Shown: positions 41,001 through 54,619, numbered from the stretch's first letter. The stretch: DNA of 64,000 bases from Plantago ovata (GCA_028274465.1 CM051457.1:66314496-66378495); one strand, 5' to 3'. Notes: a model not told the origin generated them from the sequence alone. A program made the numbers and translations.

Positions 41001-44000
41001 TCACTTCTCAGCAAGTGCAGTAAATTCAACACAGTCCTTTTCGTAGTTTTCCAGAAGCCTACAGACTTGTAATTGAAGAATTCTTGCGTTTTTGCAGGCA
41101 GTATGATGATGCTTTTCAGCATTCATTTCCATGTAATTAACTACCCACAAATGCATGCCCCAATTGCTGGCATGGAGAAGCTGTGTATCTGAAATGCTTT
41201 TCGGATAAATCTTTCTTAGCCAGAGAAGATCTTCTTCTTGATCCTTAGCAGTGAGATAGAAGTACTCATAAGGAATCAATCCAAGTTTCTTCTTAGGTTT
41301 CTTTGTTACCGGGTCTGAGTAGTAAGCAATGCCAGGTGGTTTGATCAGATTTGGTTCTTGTTTGTATGTCTTACCAATGGCAACTCTTCTTACATAGACT
41401 TCAAGATTCAACCATTTTCCAGCAATATTTCTTGGGAGGGATTCTTCCCTTTGCTTTCTTTGGACCTTGAGTTCAATCCATTTGAACATTTGATTCAATA
41501 TGGCTGTAGGAAAGAACTCATTCACCAGCAAGTCTTCCAGCTTTAAGATCCAGCAACCATGAATGTTTCTGATTACATTCTGAGTGGTTTCCTCATTACT
41601 GGTCTTTGTATATTCAATGCCGGAGCCAATAGCAATGCTGGCCAGCCTTTTCTCTTCCTGTCTTTGCCTTCTTCTTCCTGTCTTAGCATTGTCTTGATCT
41701 CTTGCTAAAGAGTCAGACGAGAATTGCTTTGAGTGGCCAGACGGAGTCAAGGCTGTTAATCTAGCTCTTATGGCTTGAACTATTGTTTGATTGTCATCAT
41801 CTTCTTCATTCAGATTGTGATGACTTTCAGTGTGGCAAAAATCTTGAGTTTCAGCAGCGGTTTTTCTCTTTTTGGTACTTGCTGAATTCAACTCAGATTC
41901 TGCTTGCCTTTTAGAACTTTGCTCTTTTTCAGCAAGCGGTTCTATGGGCAAAGGCACATCAGCAACGGGAGGAGGAGGGGATTGGTTTCTCTTTCTGGAT
42001 CTCTTCTTTTCTTCCCCCTTAGACATGGATTGCAACATCGGGGTGATGTGCAGAGAATAAAACTCATTGCAATTTTCAGCAAGAGTGTTTAAACTGTTAT
42101 ACTTCATGATGATTTGTTGTTGGTCAGACTTCATTGTTGACAACTCTCTTTGAATATTCATCATGTTCTCTTCATGTCTTTTCTCTGTTGCGGCCTTCTC
42201 ATCCATAATATTTTGAGCCTTGACAAGAGCATTATTTGCAAGCCTGAGCGCTTGACTTACATCTTCTTCATAGCTTTTGTGATAAAGACTGATGTCTTTC
42301 TGAGCTATGGTCAAAGTAGTAGTGCGTCTCAGCACTGTAGCCAATATCTTTCCAATGTCAAGTGGGCTCTCAGCAAGCAATGCCTCATCTTCAGCTTTGC
42401 AGGCATCATGGATTTGCTTTAGTGCTAGAATTCTGGGAGTAAACTCCTCAACTCTTGGGAACGGCACTAAATGAGGTGTCAAGGAATGAACCTTAAGTTC
42501 GGAAGCAAACTGATCATCTTGTAAAAGCAGCTCGGCTCTTAAAGAATCACCTTTATCAGTGATGTAATCAGGAGGAGGAATCTGAACAACTTTGGGGTCT
42601 CGCTTGGATTGTTCATCTTCATTTTCTGACAAGTCGTCATCATCCTCAGATTCATCAAGTTGAGCAACTTTTGAGCCTTTGTCAGTAGCTTCACTTCCTT
42701 TTTGTTGAGTGGTTGCTGATGGCAACGCTTCAGACTCAACAAATGGAGTTTCACCAGTAGTTAGTTTTAATTGAGTAGTTGCTGAAGGCAACGTTTGAGA
42801 CTCAATAACTGGGGTTTCGCCAGTAGTTAGTTTTATCAATTGAGTTTGTGGCTCAATTACTGGAGTTTCGCCAGTAGTAAATGGAAGGGATGGAACTTCC
42901 TTTTGTTTTGGTCTTGAAGATTCACCAATTTCTAGATCCTGCGTATTCCATGCATGGATCACGAGACTGTTTTGTAGGGCGCGTTGGTAATCTTCATCTT
43001 CTTCATCCTCATCTTCAAGGTTTTCTTCAGTAACCTTGGCATCAGAAACTGGACTTTTGCCATTTTTCAAGGCAGCCCTTTTTCTGGCGTATTCTTCTTC
43101 AGTATCAGCACCTTGCACAGGTGCTTGATTTTCAGCATCAGCAGGAGGAGGTTGAGATTCTTGCTGAGATTGTTGTCGTTCAGCTTGCTGATTGTCAGAT
43201 GGAGTATTTTCAGCAACTGTTAACTTTAATCCACCAGCATCAGGACTTGGACCTTGATTGTCATCATCGTCGTCTTTCTTGTCCTTAGAATCTTTCCCTT
43301 CATCATCACTGGGATCAGTGGGAATGTTCTCATCTTCCTCTTCTTCTTCATCATCTGTTAGAATGACTAGCTCCACGTGCTCATACAAAGCAACACTTGT
43401 CACTTCCTCTTCCTCAGTTAATTTGTGGGGATCAGCCACCACAGGTACAAAAAGACCTTTGAGCATCACAGCTTGTTCAGCTGGAGAGGCACTCTTAAAT
43501 TTGGCCTTCATATTCTCTTTGATTTGAGCAATCAGATTTGAACTCATTTGCTGAGAATATGTCATTTCTTCAGGAAGGATGGAGTGGACAAATGTTTCGA
43601 GCTTTAACAGAGAAGATCTCTTTTTCTCGTTTGAGAGATGAAGGTGAAGATCTGAGAAATCCATTCTCCTGTACCTTTGCCAATTGCTGACGGACTTAGC
43701 AACTCTTGACAAAGTTGTCCTCTTGAAGTTCAAGTATAGTTCTTCAGAACTAACTTGCTGATCTTCAGTGATGAGTACCACTTCAGTGGTCTCCTTTGGA
43801 GCCTGAAAAAGAATTTTATTTAGATCAGGATTGGTTTGGAGAATTGTTTTAGAGTTTATATCTGAAACATGATTTACCTGCTGAGAGTCAGCAAGCTCAT
43901 GTAGTACAATTTCCATTCCATGAGGAGCTTGAGTAGCATCCTCCATTTGTTCATCCTGAAATAAATTATAATTAGACACAAGTACTAAGCTGTCAAACTT

Positions 44001-46205
44001 AGTTTTTATACCAAAATTATTAACTACCTGTTGAGCAGGGAGTGTTGGTTCTGGTGCAGAGGCTTCAGTAACCATCTGACTTGCATCTTGAGAATTCTGT
44101 AGAGAAAGAATAATTTTAGCAAAAGAACAATTTTCAGAATTTGAAGTTTTACTGATGGTTGAATTAACTACCTGCTGAGGAAGGACAGGTTGTGACTCAG
44201 TCCTTTCAGCATTAACAGTTTCTTCAGCTTCTTGGACTGTTTCTTCAGCAGACTTCTAGTTTTGCTCTATCTGAGAAAGCTGTGCGGTTTCAGCAATCTC
44301 CCTTGTCTCTGAGATGACAAGTTGAGCAGAAGCATCTTGACCTTTAAGCTCACTGCTTGTCATGAAGAGATCAATTGACTTGTTGGATGATTCTTCAATC
44401 TCCAACTCCATTTGTTTGCTTAAATCTTCCAGTACAAGTTGGACTTTGTCAATTGATGTCTTGGGTGAACTTGGGCCAGTATTCTCAGCATCACGAGATG
44501 CGTCTTTGAATAATGCTTCTTGAGTTTCAGCAACTTCAGGAACTGGAACCATTGCTATTTCAGCAACTGGTCCTTCAGCAAGCGATGTTTCAGCAACCTG
44601 ATGAGTTGCTTGTTCAGCAACCATCTTTTCAGCAGCATCAGCAAGTGCCGCTCTTTGAAGATCATCAGCAATGTCACTTGCTGGTCTCAAAGTTGGATCA
44701 TTTGGAATATCTACAATGTAGATATCTGGGACTTGGGCAGGAATTTCATTTCCACTGCCTTGAGGTCTATCTTCAGTAGAATTATCAACATTAAGTTGAT
44801 TGTTGAAGGCTTCCGCAAACACTTCAACATTGCTGACATATGCTTCAATAATTACATCAGCAACATCTACTGGCAAATGCGTTTCAGCATTTGTCTGGGA
44901 ATTGACTGAGGAGTCTTGGACATCAGGGACTGATTGGCGAGCCAGTGTTTTCTTCCTTTTGTTGCTTGTCCGTTTCCTCTTAGGTACGGGATTTGCTGAT
45001 GACGCTGCAGTCTGAGTGTCATCATCAGCTTTCCTCTTTTTCTTGTTAGATTTCTCCAGTTTCCCAGAGTCATCTATGGTTGCATTTTCAACAACTGGTG
45101 TTGTATACGTACCTTGTTGATTTTCTACAGCAGTTTCATTTGTGTTACCACCACCAACAGCAGTTTCATCTCTAAGTTGCTGAGTGGTAACATCTGCAGC
45201 TGTTGTATACCTTTCTTGCTGGCTTGTGCTGACAACATTTGTAGTTAAGTACATTCTTCTTGTAGAAAGATCTTCCCACATTGCACACAGATTTCTTGAT
45301 TGGCAATGGGTTTCTTAGTTGAATCCTGAAATGTTCAAGGATGTAGCATATCTTGATTCCATACATAACTGGAAAGGAAGGTGAGACCTTGTTATCTTCT
45401 ACCTTAACCTTGAACTTAGAAACACAATCAACAAGCCTGTTGAAAATGTACTTAGCCCAGTTAAGTTCCGTTTTATTTCATAGATATGCATCAGCAATGG
45501 CCATCTTCTCAGGCTTACTTGGTCAATTCCTCCAACTTGGGAGTCAAGAACTTTTATTAGCAGCAGAGCTACTAGACCAAGTGAATGGCAGAGATGCTTT
45601 CTCTTAACGTGCTTTGTCCAAGTCACGGGAGCTATCTCGCCTTTCTTCATTTTTGCATTTCTGACGTCACTGTAGAAAGCTTCAATTTCTTCGTCAGAAG
45701 CAGTGACGTCATCTTCAGTTCCAGTGGTTGGAATCTGAAATATCTCCGCTAAACCAGTCCATTTCAGGACGATTTGCGTGTTCTGAACATAAGTAAGGAT
45801 CACTTTTTCATTGACTCCATTACTGTCTGTAAGGGACTGGATTTCTGCATTGTTGTAGAATTCCATTGTATCAATCATGCTCACTTGCTTAGTGCGAGCA
45901 GAGATAAAGTTCATGAGGCCTTGCTACTTGATGAACTCAAGCGCCTCTTCATTTTGGTCATCAAGTTCTTGTTCATAAAACTACCTAATGTACTTTTGTT
46001 TTGCAAACCCTCCCCATTGCATCAACATCTCACACTTTGCAGTGTCAAGATATGACGGAGGCATAGGTTTTTCTGTGATTCGGTCGTTTTTCAACACAAC
46101 TTTCGCTGTGTTTGTGGTCGGAGTAGTCACCGGGGCAATGCGTGTTTCAGCACTGTCAACCTTTGACGACTTTGAGGACTCAGATAACTGTCTCTTGGGA
46201 GCCAT
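41001..46205 (-). pseudogene. Sirevirus G env-like ORF (broken)
   Basis: Same gene as 5131-18602 in A but without a large insertion, giving its full layout: ATG 46205, N-terminal globular domain, Lys-rich and VAE-rich linkers, acidic stretch (DDEEEEEDE), coiled-coil-like segment and conserved C-terminal block. Breaks: TAG at codon 75 (45981-45983), TAG at codon 94 (45924-45926), a frameshift near 45475, a small deletion near 45255 and TAG at 44256-44258. From 44255 the frame stays open to an early stop at 41001-41003, about 20 codons before the A terminus. The three intron-like segments are at 44097-44171, 43956-44027 and 43803-43877. Confidence 0.75.
43803..44171 (-). other. Three candidate introns and two mini-exons in G env-like ORF
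   Basis: Counterparts of 7199-7567, with lengths 75, 72 and 75 nt as in A. Donors follow CAGCAG or CAACAG; acceptors are TCTCTACAG, TTATTTCAG and TTTTTCAG. All are in frame and stop-free. Confidence 0.55.
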
Positions 46206-46340
46206 TTCTTATATAGACCAAGAAAGAGTGTACGAAAAGAGATAGTTTGCTTTTTTTACCGGAGGTACAGTAGATTCAGGCTAGAATTTGCAGAGAAAGG
46301 AAATGTGAGTTAAAGAATTTTGTCATTTCTCTAACTCCTT

Positions 46341-46349
46341 CTTTATATA
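46341..46349 (-). promoter_or_regulatory. TATA box upstream of G env-like ORF
   Basis: CTTTATATA on the plus strand, TATATAAAG on the element strand, 136 bp before the env-like ATG (46205). A second weaker TATATAAG-like word occurs only about 10 bp before the ATG in A; in G it is changed. Upstream (46350-46700) lie the same MYB-like and TCP-like words as in A. Confidence 0.5.
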
Positions 46350-46739
46350 GTGTCTCTGGTGTGTGAGAAACTCAATCGATTTGAGCTCTCAGCAAGTGTA
46401 AAACAGAGAAACACTAGAGTTAGTGGAACCTTTGCATTGAATGCGTAGTGGCCCACTAACTAAAACCGTCAGAGCACTCTCTCTCTTTGTTTTGTTAGCC
46501 GTTAGATAAGTAACTCCTTTTAATCAATGACCACGATTGAATTTCATGTCATGATTATTGCGAGTTTATCTGTGCCAGTTTAACGTCACAAATTGATTTT
46601 ACCGAGTATTAAGGGATAGATTGCTTGCTGAAATAGACAAGAATCTTTTCAGCGAGTTTGAATTAACAATCTAGATACTTGCTGAAAGTTCCCCCTTACT
46701 TAGATATCTCATATTTTCTTTAAGTTTAAAAGATATTTA

Positions 46740-47090
46740 TGATTTCCCGTATCAGTAAATTCTTTTGTACTTGAGACATCCTTTGGTAAAATCTGAGAGA
46801 TGAGCTTTGCTCTTTTTCTGAGTTCCCGTCTCTGAAAATTCCTTTGATACTTGAATACCTGTTTCAGTATCTTTTGATTGTCTGAGTACCCGTCTCAGCA
46901 ATCCTTAAGTTCTTTCTCTTACTGAGTGCCTGTCTCAGCAAGTGGTCAAGTTTCCTAACAAATACCCGTTTTGAAGGAATTACTTGCTGAATGCCTGTTT
47001 CAGCAATCATGTAGTGACTTATCAATTCTTAGAAGAGATCAGTAAAATAGGAATACTTTGCCTTACTGAATACCTGTTACAGCACTCTGC
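46740..47090 (-). other. Stem-loop array of Sirevirus G
   Basis: The eight hairpins of 2540-2899 in reverse orientation. In this copy all eight loops fit ACRGGNA: ACAGGTA, ACAGGCA, ACGGGTA, ACAGGCA, ACGGGTA, ACAGGTA, ACGGGAA, ACGGGAA. Stems include TTGCTGAA/TTCAGCAA (perfect here, one mismatch in A) and GATTG-CTGAG with CAATC where A has CAGTC (a wobble pair). Confidence 0.8.
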
Positions 47091-47102
47091 CAAGTATATT
47101 CC

Positions 47103-48013
47103 TTATTGAGGTAGTTCAATCAATCCAAGGTTATACCTTAGCATTGCGAACCTATTATCTGGTAGGGGCTTGGTAAAGATGTCAACAAGCTGATCTTCAG
47201 TTCCTACTTTCACAACCTCAATATCACCTTTTTCCACATGATCTCTAATGAAATGATGTCTAATATCAATGTGCTTGGTCCTAGAGTGAAACTTAGGATT
47301 TTGCGTAATTGCAATAGCACTTGTATTATCACAAAAGATTGGTGTTTTCTTTGCAGAAATACCATAATCTCTTAATTGTTGCTGAATCCATAGGATTTGA
47401 GTTGTGCAACAACCAGCTGCAATGTATTCAGATTCAGTAGATGAATTGGCGACCCATGTTTGCTTCTTGCTGAACCATGATATTAATCTAGTACCCAAAA
47501 ACTGACAAGTTCCAGAGGTACTTTTTCTATCAAGAGTTGATCCACCATGATCAGCATCAGAATAGCCAACCAATTCAAGTCCAGAATCTTTAGGATACCA
47601 TAATCCAACATTGACTGTACCTTTAACATATTTCAGTATCTTGATTGCCTTTTTGTAGTGTGATTCTCTTGGATCAGATTGGAATCTTGCACACACACAA
47701 ACAGCATACTGAATGTCAGGTCTACTTGCTGTTAGATACAACAAGGAACCAATGAGCTTCCTATACTTGTGTTCTTCAACACTTTTGTCCTCTTTAGTAT
47801 AGCCCAATTTGGTACCAACACTCATAGGGATCTTTTCAGGTTTCTCATCCTCTTTGATCCTAAACTTTATGAGCATTTCTTTCGCATACTTTGCTTGATT
47901 TATGAATATTCCATCTTTGAGTTGCTTGACTTGCAACCTTAGGAAATAATTCAATTTTTCCATCATACTCATTTCAAACTTATTTGTCATGAGTTTGGCA
48001 AAATCATCACAAA
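47103..48013 (-). pseudogene. pol: Sirevirus G RT C-terminus and RNase H
   Basis: Continuation of Pol after the solo LTR S2: FEMSMMEKLNYFLRLQVKQL, the RT connection, then RNase H with NSSTESEYIAAGCC, CDNTSAIAITQNP and the Sirevirus-like RTKHIDIRHHFIRDHVEKGD, stop at 47103. Open throughout, with no stop. Separated from the RT palm by 1.7 kb of S2. Confidence 0.92.
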
Positions 48014-48018
48014 GTTGC

Positions 48019-49707
48019 TGTTAGGAAACTTGTAATTTTGATGAGCAATTAACCATGCTAAATTAAGAACAGTCCAGTAACTAGTACTCTTAAGGTCCAT
48101 AGGTTTTTAGAATTTTTAAGGACATTGTAAAAGAGGAACGTTTGCTGATGACTTAGATAGGTGATAGATAAGTTATTTCTTTAGTGTATGACGTATTTTA
48201 TTTTCTGAGAAGAAAATATCATATTGACACAATTGCGTATGATGTATTTTATTTTCTGAAAAGAAAATATCTTATTGATGCTTAGCTTTAATTAATCTTA
48301 TTTTCTGAAAAGAATATGACCTATTGAAGCATTTGCTGAAGATGTATTTTGTTTGTTACAAACAAATTATTGAAGCAAATAAGAAACCGGTCAGAATCTT
48401 GAAGACTTTTGAAGATCTGAAGACTTGAAGACTTGAAGACTTGAAGATTGCTGAAGACTGGTAAGGCACGTGTTGCTCAGAAAGTGAAATTTTCAGCAAC
48501 AGCATTGCATAAGTGAAAATCTGAAAGACAGAGTAGGTTGTGCTTGCTGAAACTGAGAATGAACACTTGCTGATGAACATATGTGACCTCTTGCTGAATG
48601 TACGTGATTTTGCGCTCCAATGTTACTGTTTGAATTCTATTCAAAAGTGCATTTAATGCAAAGCTTACACGCGAAGGACATGAAGACTAGAAGACAAACA
48701 AAGGTTGCTGCTGAAAGTACAAAAGCAAGATAGTGACATGTTAAGGAACAAAAGCCTTAGGATTTGAAATTCAAACGGCTCCTTACTTACACTATAAATA
48801 GAGGTCATCCGGCAAAGAGTTGAAGTGTGTCAACAACGTGATCAAACTCTCACTTGTGCTTAAAAACTCACAAACCTTCAAACACTCTTACTGCCATTGA
48901 TCCGTTCCAAGACTTAAAGCTTGAAAAAGCTACTTGTGAAGAAGTAGAACAAACTAGGCTAAGAAATTAGTTAAGTGTTCTTTCTTTCGAACAAGAACAA
49001 GTCTTGACACCAGAAACAATCAAACTTGTTTACTGCAAAGTATTCCAAGTTGTGTTTCTTAGATTACTTGTTGTAACTGAATAAGCTATAATTAAGTTAT
49101 CTCACCCCAAAACTCTCTAACTAAAAATACACCCTTTCAGGCGTGATATTCAGGGGGAACTTAATCGAGCAAAGTTTTGCTGATTAAAAGTACCAAGTTT
49201 GGTGGAGAACAAGGTTGAAGTTCTCTAGTTTAGGTTGGAGACAAAGCAAGTGTGCTTTGGTTTCTGTTGAATCGCTTTAGATAGGAGATTGTAAGAAACC
49301 TCAATCATATCTTAGTGGATTCAGTCCTAGAAAGGACAAAGTGGATTAGTTGAGAGATTACGCCACTCTCAGATACCACTATAAAAGCGTTTGTGTGATT
49401 TACGTACTGCATTTAGCTTTCAGCAAATTATATCTGTTTGTACACAGTCACTCACTTCACTTGCTGAAACTCTTTACTTGCTGAAAAATAACTTATTGTT
49501 TCAAAGACTTCCGCTCTCTGATTTTAAGTATCAGCAAACCAAGTTACTGGAAAGTAACTTACGCTTGCTGAGAAAGTTAAGTATCAGCAACCTCATTACT
49601 GAAAAGTAATAAGTACTTGCTGAGAAAGTTTTTAAACGACAAAAGTTTGAAAAGACTATTCACCCCCCCCCCCTCTAGTCTTTTCTTGTTGTTTAAAGGG
49701 ACCAACA
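48019..49707 (+). mobile_element. Solo Sirevirus LTR S2
   Basis: 1689 bp, TGTTAGGAAAC to GGGACCAACA, perfect duplication GTTGC (48014-48018, 49708-49712). Inserted into the RT of G in opposite orientation; the uninterrupted site is visible in A near 1607. U3 hairpins at 48200-48217 (loop GAGA), 48251-48268 (GAAA), 48300-48317 and 48348-48366; U5 module near 49530-49690, including GTTACT-GGAA-AGTAAC. Confidence 0.95.
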
Positions 49708-49712
49708 GTTGC

Positions 49713-52185
49713 TTGTCCTTAGATCCAAAAATTATGTCATCCACATAAATTTGAACTAAGATTATTTTACCATCATGGTTCATGGTAAATAATGTTTTGT
49801 CAACTTCACCTTTCTTGAAACCATTTTCAAGCAAGAACTTAGCCAAGGTATCATACCATGCTCTTGGTGCTTGCTTTAGACCATATACAGCTTTCTGAAG
49901 CTTATATACCATCTTGGTTTCTGAGGGAAGTTCAAAGCCAAGGGGTTGTTCTAGGTAGATCTCTTCAGCAAGTTCACCATTTAAGAATGCACTTTTAACA
50001 TCCATTTGGTAAACAATGAAGTCATTGTGATCAGCAAATGCTAAGAAAAGCCTAATTGCATCCAATCTTGCAACTGGTGCATAAGACTCATCATAGTCCA
50101 ATCCTTCAGTCTGATAGTAACCTTGAACAACTAAGCATGCTTTATTTCTTGTTACTTCACCAGACTCGCTCAACTTGTTTCTGAACACCCACTTTATACC
50201 AATAGCTTTCTTGTCTTCAGCAAGTGGCACAAGTTTCCAGACTTTGTTCCTTTCAAATTGATCCAATTCTTCTTGCATTGCCTTTATCCATTCAGAATGC
50301 TTTAAAGCTTCTTCTATGGTTTTAGGTTCAATTTCTGAAACAAAGCAAGAGAATAAAGATTCTACTTCTACGGCAGTTGCTTCTTCAGCAAGTCCGTGAG
50401 TAGCTTTGGATCTAGTCACTTGGCGTTTATTAATATCACTAATCATATCCGTAGAGGGATGATCTCTAATCCATTTATTAACAGGTTTCCTGTTTGTTGG
50501 ATCAGGATATGTTTGCTCATCAGCATGTGACTCTTCAGTATGTACTTGTTCAGTACTACTGGGAATTTGTGTTTCTGCTGAGATTTGTTCATCAGCAACT
50601 GCTTGTTCAGCATTGCTAGATTGAGGTATTTCATCAGCAGGCACTGGAGATTGCGTAATTTCAGCAACTTCCGGAACAACCGCGTCTTTTGCTGGAAATT
50701 CTTTGTCGTGAACTATATTTATCTTGTCATGACTTGGGGGAGGAGAGTCATTGTCAGAATCATCATTTAGTTCAATTGACTTGATTTGCCTAGCATCAGA
50801 TTCAGTTCTTTGCTCGTGTATGATTAACTTTTTCATACAATCTGATATTTCTTCTTCAGCAGGCACACCTTGAGACTTTTCGTAGAATACAACATGCACG
50901 GATTCTTCAATCTTTTGTGCCTTTTTGTTGTAAACTCTATAAGCTTTACTATGCAACGAGTAGCCAAGAAATATCGCTTCGTCTGCCTTTGGTTGAAATG
51001 TTCTAAGGTATTCTCTACCATTATTAAGAACGAAACACTAGCAACCAAATACTCTTAGATGAGTGATGTTAGGAGGTCTTCCAACAAACAATTCATAAGG
51101 AGTTTTGTTGTATTCCTTAGTAATCAAACATCTGTTTTGAGTATAGCAGGCGGTATTAATCGCTTCAACCCAATAAGCCTCACTTATTTCAGTGTCAGCA
51201 AGCATTGTTCTTGCGGCTTCTTTTAGGGTACGATTCTTCCGTTCAGCAACACCATTTTGCTGTGGTGTTCTTACTGAGGATAACTGATGTTGAATACCTT
51301 TTAATGTACAATATTCAGTTATGTACTGGTTTACAAACTCAGTACCATGGTCTGTCCTTATGACTTTTACCTTGTCATTTTTCATGACTTCAAGCTTATT
51401 CAGCAAGTTAGGTATTTCAGTCATGGTTTCAGATTTGTGCTTGATGAATATTACCCAAGTGAATCTTGAATAGTCATCTACCACGACTAGACCATACTTC
51501 TTACCAGCATAGCTTGTTGAAGAAGATTCAAACAAGTCCATGTGCAAGAGTTGTAAAGGTTTTGTAGTTGACGGTACTGCCTTGTTCTTGAAAGAAGATT
51601 TGGTTTGCTTTCCTTGTGTTGACATGCATTGCAAACACCATCCTTCTTAAAAGTAACCTTAGGTAATCAAACTACAAGTGCCCTTTTAGACAGCTTATTC
51701 AGCGTCTTGAAGTTAAGATGACTTGTTCGTTTATGCCATAACCATGCTTTTTCAGCAAGGCAATCATGATCTGAGACAAGGCATTTTTCAACGTTTGCTG
51801 AAGACCAATCAACGGTGTACAAGCCTCCTGATCTTCTTGCAATCATTATAACCTTTTTAGTCTCAAAATCTACAAGTTTACATTCATCACTTTTAATTTC
51901 GATGAAGTATCCTTTGTCAGCAAACTGACTCATGCTGAAAAGGTTAAACTTAAGATTTTTGACATAAAGAACTCCAGTGATGGTTATGCATCCTAACTTC
52001 ACATCACCATAGCCTTTTGTAGAACCAGAGCCTCTACCAGCAAACCTTATTGTTGGGCCTTTAGACCACCGTCTATAGTTTATAAGGTTATTCTTGTTGC
52101 CCGTCATGTGCTTTCCACAACCACTGTCAAAGTGCCAGATTGCATCGTTTGTCTCCGTGGCTGAAGTCTGCACAATCAAGAGCAA
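49713..52185 (-). pseudogene. pol: Sirevirus G protease, integrase and RT palm
   Basis: Protease WHFDSGCGKHMTG near 52130; GAG-pre-integrase LWHKRTSHLNFKTLNKLSKR; integrase with LLHMDLFESS, KVIRTDHGTEF and PQQNGVAERKNR (Asp-Asp-Glu); RT with [28 protein letters not shown] and [10 protein letters not shown], interrupted at GSKDKQL by S2. Breaks: TGA near 51669 with a frame change before the second zinc Cys pair, TAG near 51040 after RVFGC. No ATG supports the protease start; it follows the same TAA and splice-acceptor-like sequence as in A. Confidence 0.9.
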
Positions 52186-52190
52186 ACAAG

Positions 52191-54507
52191 TTAATTATCC
52201 AATGATGGATGTCCATTAACATGTTCAAGAATGCGTCCAGTGGAAACCCAAGTCTGAAGTTTTTCAACTTTGACTTGTTTTCTACTTGCTGAGGAACTAG
52301 GAGGTTTTGAGCTGAAAGACTTTTGACTCGTGCTGGTCAAATCCACTTTCTGATGTGGTGTCTTGCTCTGTTGACCTTTTTGCTGAATATACTTTTCAGT
52401 AAATTCTTTTCTAGCAAGGTTCCTTCTAGCCCTAGCATTGGGAGTCTTTTCAGAACTCTTAGGCTTGATTTTCTTCATCTCTTTGAAGTATCTTTGCTGA
52501 CTTTGCAAAGGACTTCTGATTACTTTTAGTAATCTTGCCTTTAATCTTAACAACTTGCTTTTCAGCAACTTGTTTGGCGGAATGCTTCACGGCATTCTTC
52601 TTCTTTCCAGTTTGCTTTTCAGCAACCTGTTTTCCTTTTAAAGTCTTGTTACTTTGAGTAGCAACAGCGGGCTTTATGGTCATAGGTACTTGATTGCATG
52701 TTTCAGAAACCTTAGTTTGACCAAACTGATAGATTACTGGTGGACTACTATCAGTAGCACGTACAAAGGAGATAGGTGATTTATCTTTTCTCAAGATTTC
52801 TACGTTATCACCTTCGCACGTTGCTCCTAAACCTTCTTTCTGAGATGGATCTCTCAAATAAGAGTTTAGTTCAGTCAGCGTATTACTTGCATCCACATAA
52901 GATTTGAATTTGACTTTCATCTTTTTCATTTCTTGGATTTCAGCAAATAACTTTAGAATTGAGGACTGATACTCTTCCAATTCTAATGCCATTTGAGAAT
53001 TTTTCTCTGCAGCCTCAACAATCAACTTCTTAAGACGCCTTATTTCAGCATCCTTTTCTTCTGTCTCTTCCTTCAGCAAGACGTACTTCTCAGTAGTCTG
53101 CTTGGTTAGAGTTTCAGCAATTTGAAGTTTCTCTTGCTGTTTGCTGAGAGTTTCCTCAAATCTTTCAATTTCTCCTTGAATTTTGTCAAGGTCAATCTCG
53201 TCTTCACTTTCTGAGTCAGAGTCAGAGGTATAGTTTTTTACCTGACCGGCCATGAGGCAGAATTCGTAGTTCGACACATCTGGATAAGCTTCCATAGCTA
53301 TTCCACAAACTTCTTTGCCAATCTCCACGTCTAGAGTGGCTTCTTCATCGTCGGTGTCTGAACTTTCATCCTGACTGTCTTCGGAGCTAGTATCAATACA
53401 CAATGCATCGATTTTCGCTTGAAGCTTCTTCTTTTCTTCAGCAATAAGAGCTCTTTTGAACTTCTTCTTCTTTTCAGCAGATTTGCCTTTCAGCAAAGGG
53501 CAATTAGCTTTGAAGTGTCCAGGCTTTTTGCAGTAAAAACATAGATCATTTCCAACTGCTGGTTCTTCTGATGAAGTAGCTTGATGAGCTTGCTTGTTCA
53601 GCAAGCTAGTAGTATCATTCTTGTACTTATGGTAGTTGTTACCAAGATGCTTTTTCAGCTTCTCTTTTGCTTTTCGCCTTTCAAGTTCCTTACTGATGAA
53701 TTTCTTCATGTTTTTAACAACTAAAGCATTTTCATCAGCAGGCTCTTTATCATTCTTCTTTTCAGAAGATGACGGCTTTGCAGCAAGAGCAATGTTTTGC
53801 GATTTTTCAGCAAACACATTTTCTCTTTGCTTTGTCTCATAATTGACAGTAGCAAGATGAGAGAACAACTCTGTTGGTGTAATGTCTGGCATTCCTTGAT
53901 TATAATTGAAATTCTAAGTGTGGATCCATTCTTGATTCAGACTTCTGATGATAGTTTTCACTTTCTCAGAATCTGAGTAGAGGTTTCCAACACCCAATGC
54001 TGCCATTTCACTAACAAGAGTTGTGAATCTGAAGTCCAAGTCTTCCAGTGACTCGTTTGTACCTTGCTTAAAGTTTTGAAACTTTAATTTAAGTACTTCA
54101 AGTTTGTTTTCCTTGGTTTTGTCAGATCCAGCACAAAGATCTTGAACCATTTTCCAAGCCTCCTTTGCAGTCTTAGCACCCCACAGTTTGCACTGTATGA
54201 TATCCGGAGGTGATCTAATCATGATATTTCTTGCTTGGCCATCAAGACGGAATCTCTTAGCTTCGTCAGAAGTCCATTCCTCTCTTGGTTTTGGCACAAC
54301 CGTATCTGATGGTTCGCCTAGCATAGTTTCCTTCCCATCTTCAGTGGTCTTGTGAGGGAAACTCCTTTCAATCTTAGTGATCTTGATAGGTCCATCATTA
54401 ATGACAGTTACCACCTCATCACTAATGGCCTCAAGATGTAGCATCATGTTGTTTCGCCATTTCTCGTAATTTTCCAGCTTCAGCAAGGGAGCATCTGCTA
54501 AAGACAT
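52191..54507 (-). pseudogene. gag: Sirevirus G gag
   Basis: ATG 54507: MSLADAPLLKLENYEKWRNN, the copia UBN2-type gag core, including GAKTAKEAWKMVQDLCAGSD. A TAG at 53914-53916 breaks it; the frame reopens at NQGMPDITPTELF. Zinc knuckle CFYCKKPGHFKANC (C-x2-C-x4-H-x4-C) near 53540, then a long acidic segment and a coiled coil (53200-52900; EEKDAEIRRLKKLIVEAAEK). A frame change near 52500 precedes the basic tail ending NGHPSLDN and TAA. The long C-terminal coiled-coil extension is typical of Sirevirus gags. Capsid protein; packages RNA. Confidence 0.9.
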
Positions 54508-54603
54508 CCTGTCAGCAAAGCACTACCAAACTGATCAAGTGAGAGTGATTTACGGAAAGCAATTAAGGGGATCTAGGTTCAGTGCAGAAGGCTAAAGAAC
54601 CTC

Positions 54604-54619
54604 CTGCTCTGATACCACT
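54604..54619 (-). other. Primer binding site of Sirevirus G
   Basis: Element strand AG then TGGTATCAGAGCAGG, complementary to initiator Met-tRNA, two bases from the LTR end. A leader of about 100 bp follows before the gag ATG at 54507. Confidence 0.93.

Noticed and set aside
43258..43527. Serine-rich antisense open frame opposite the env-like acidic stretch
   Set aside because: Complement of GAA/GAT codons gives Ser/Leu-rich frames; a shadow.
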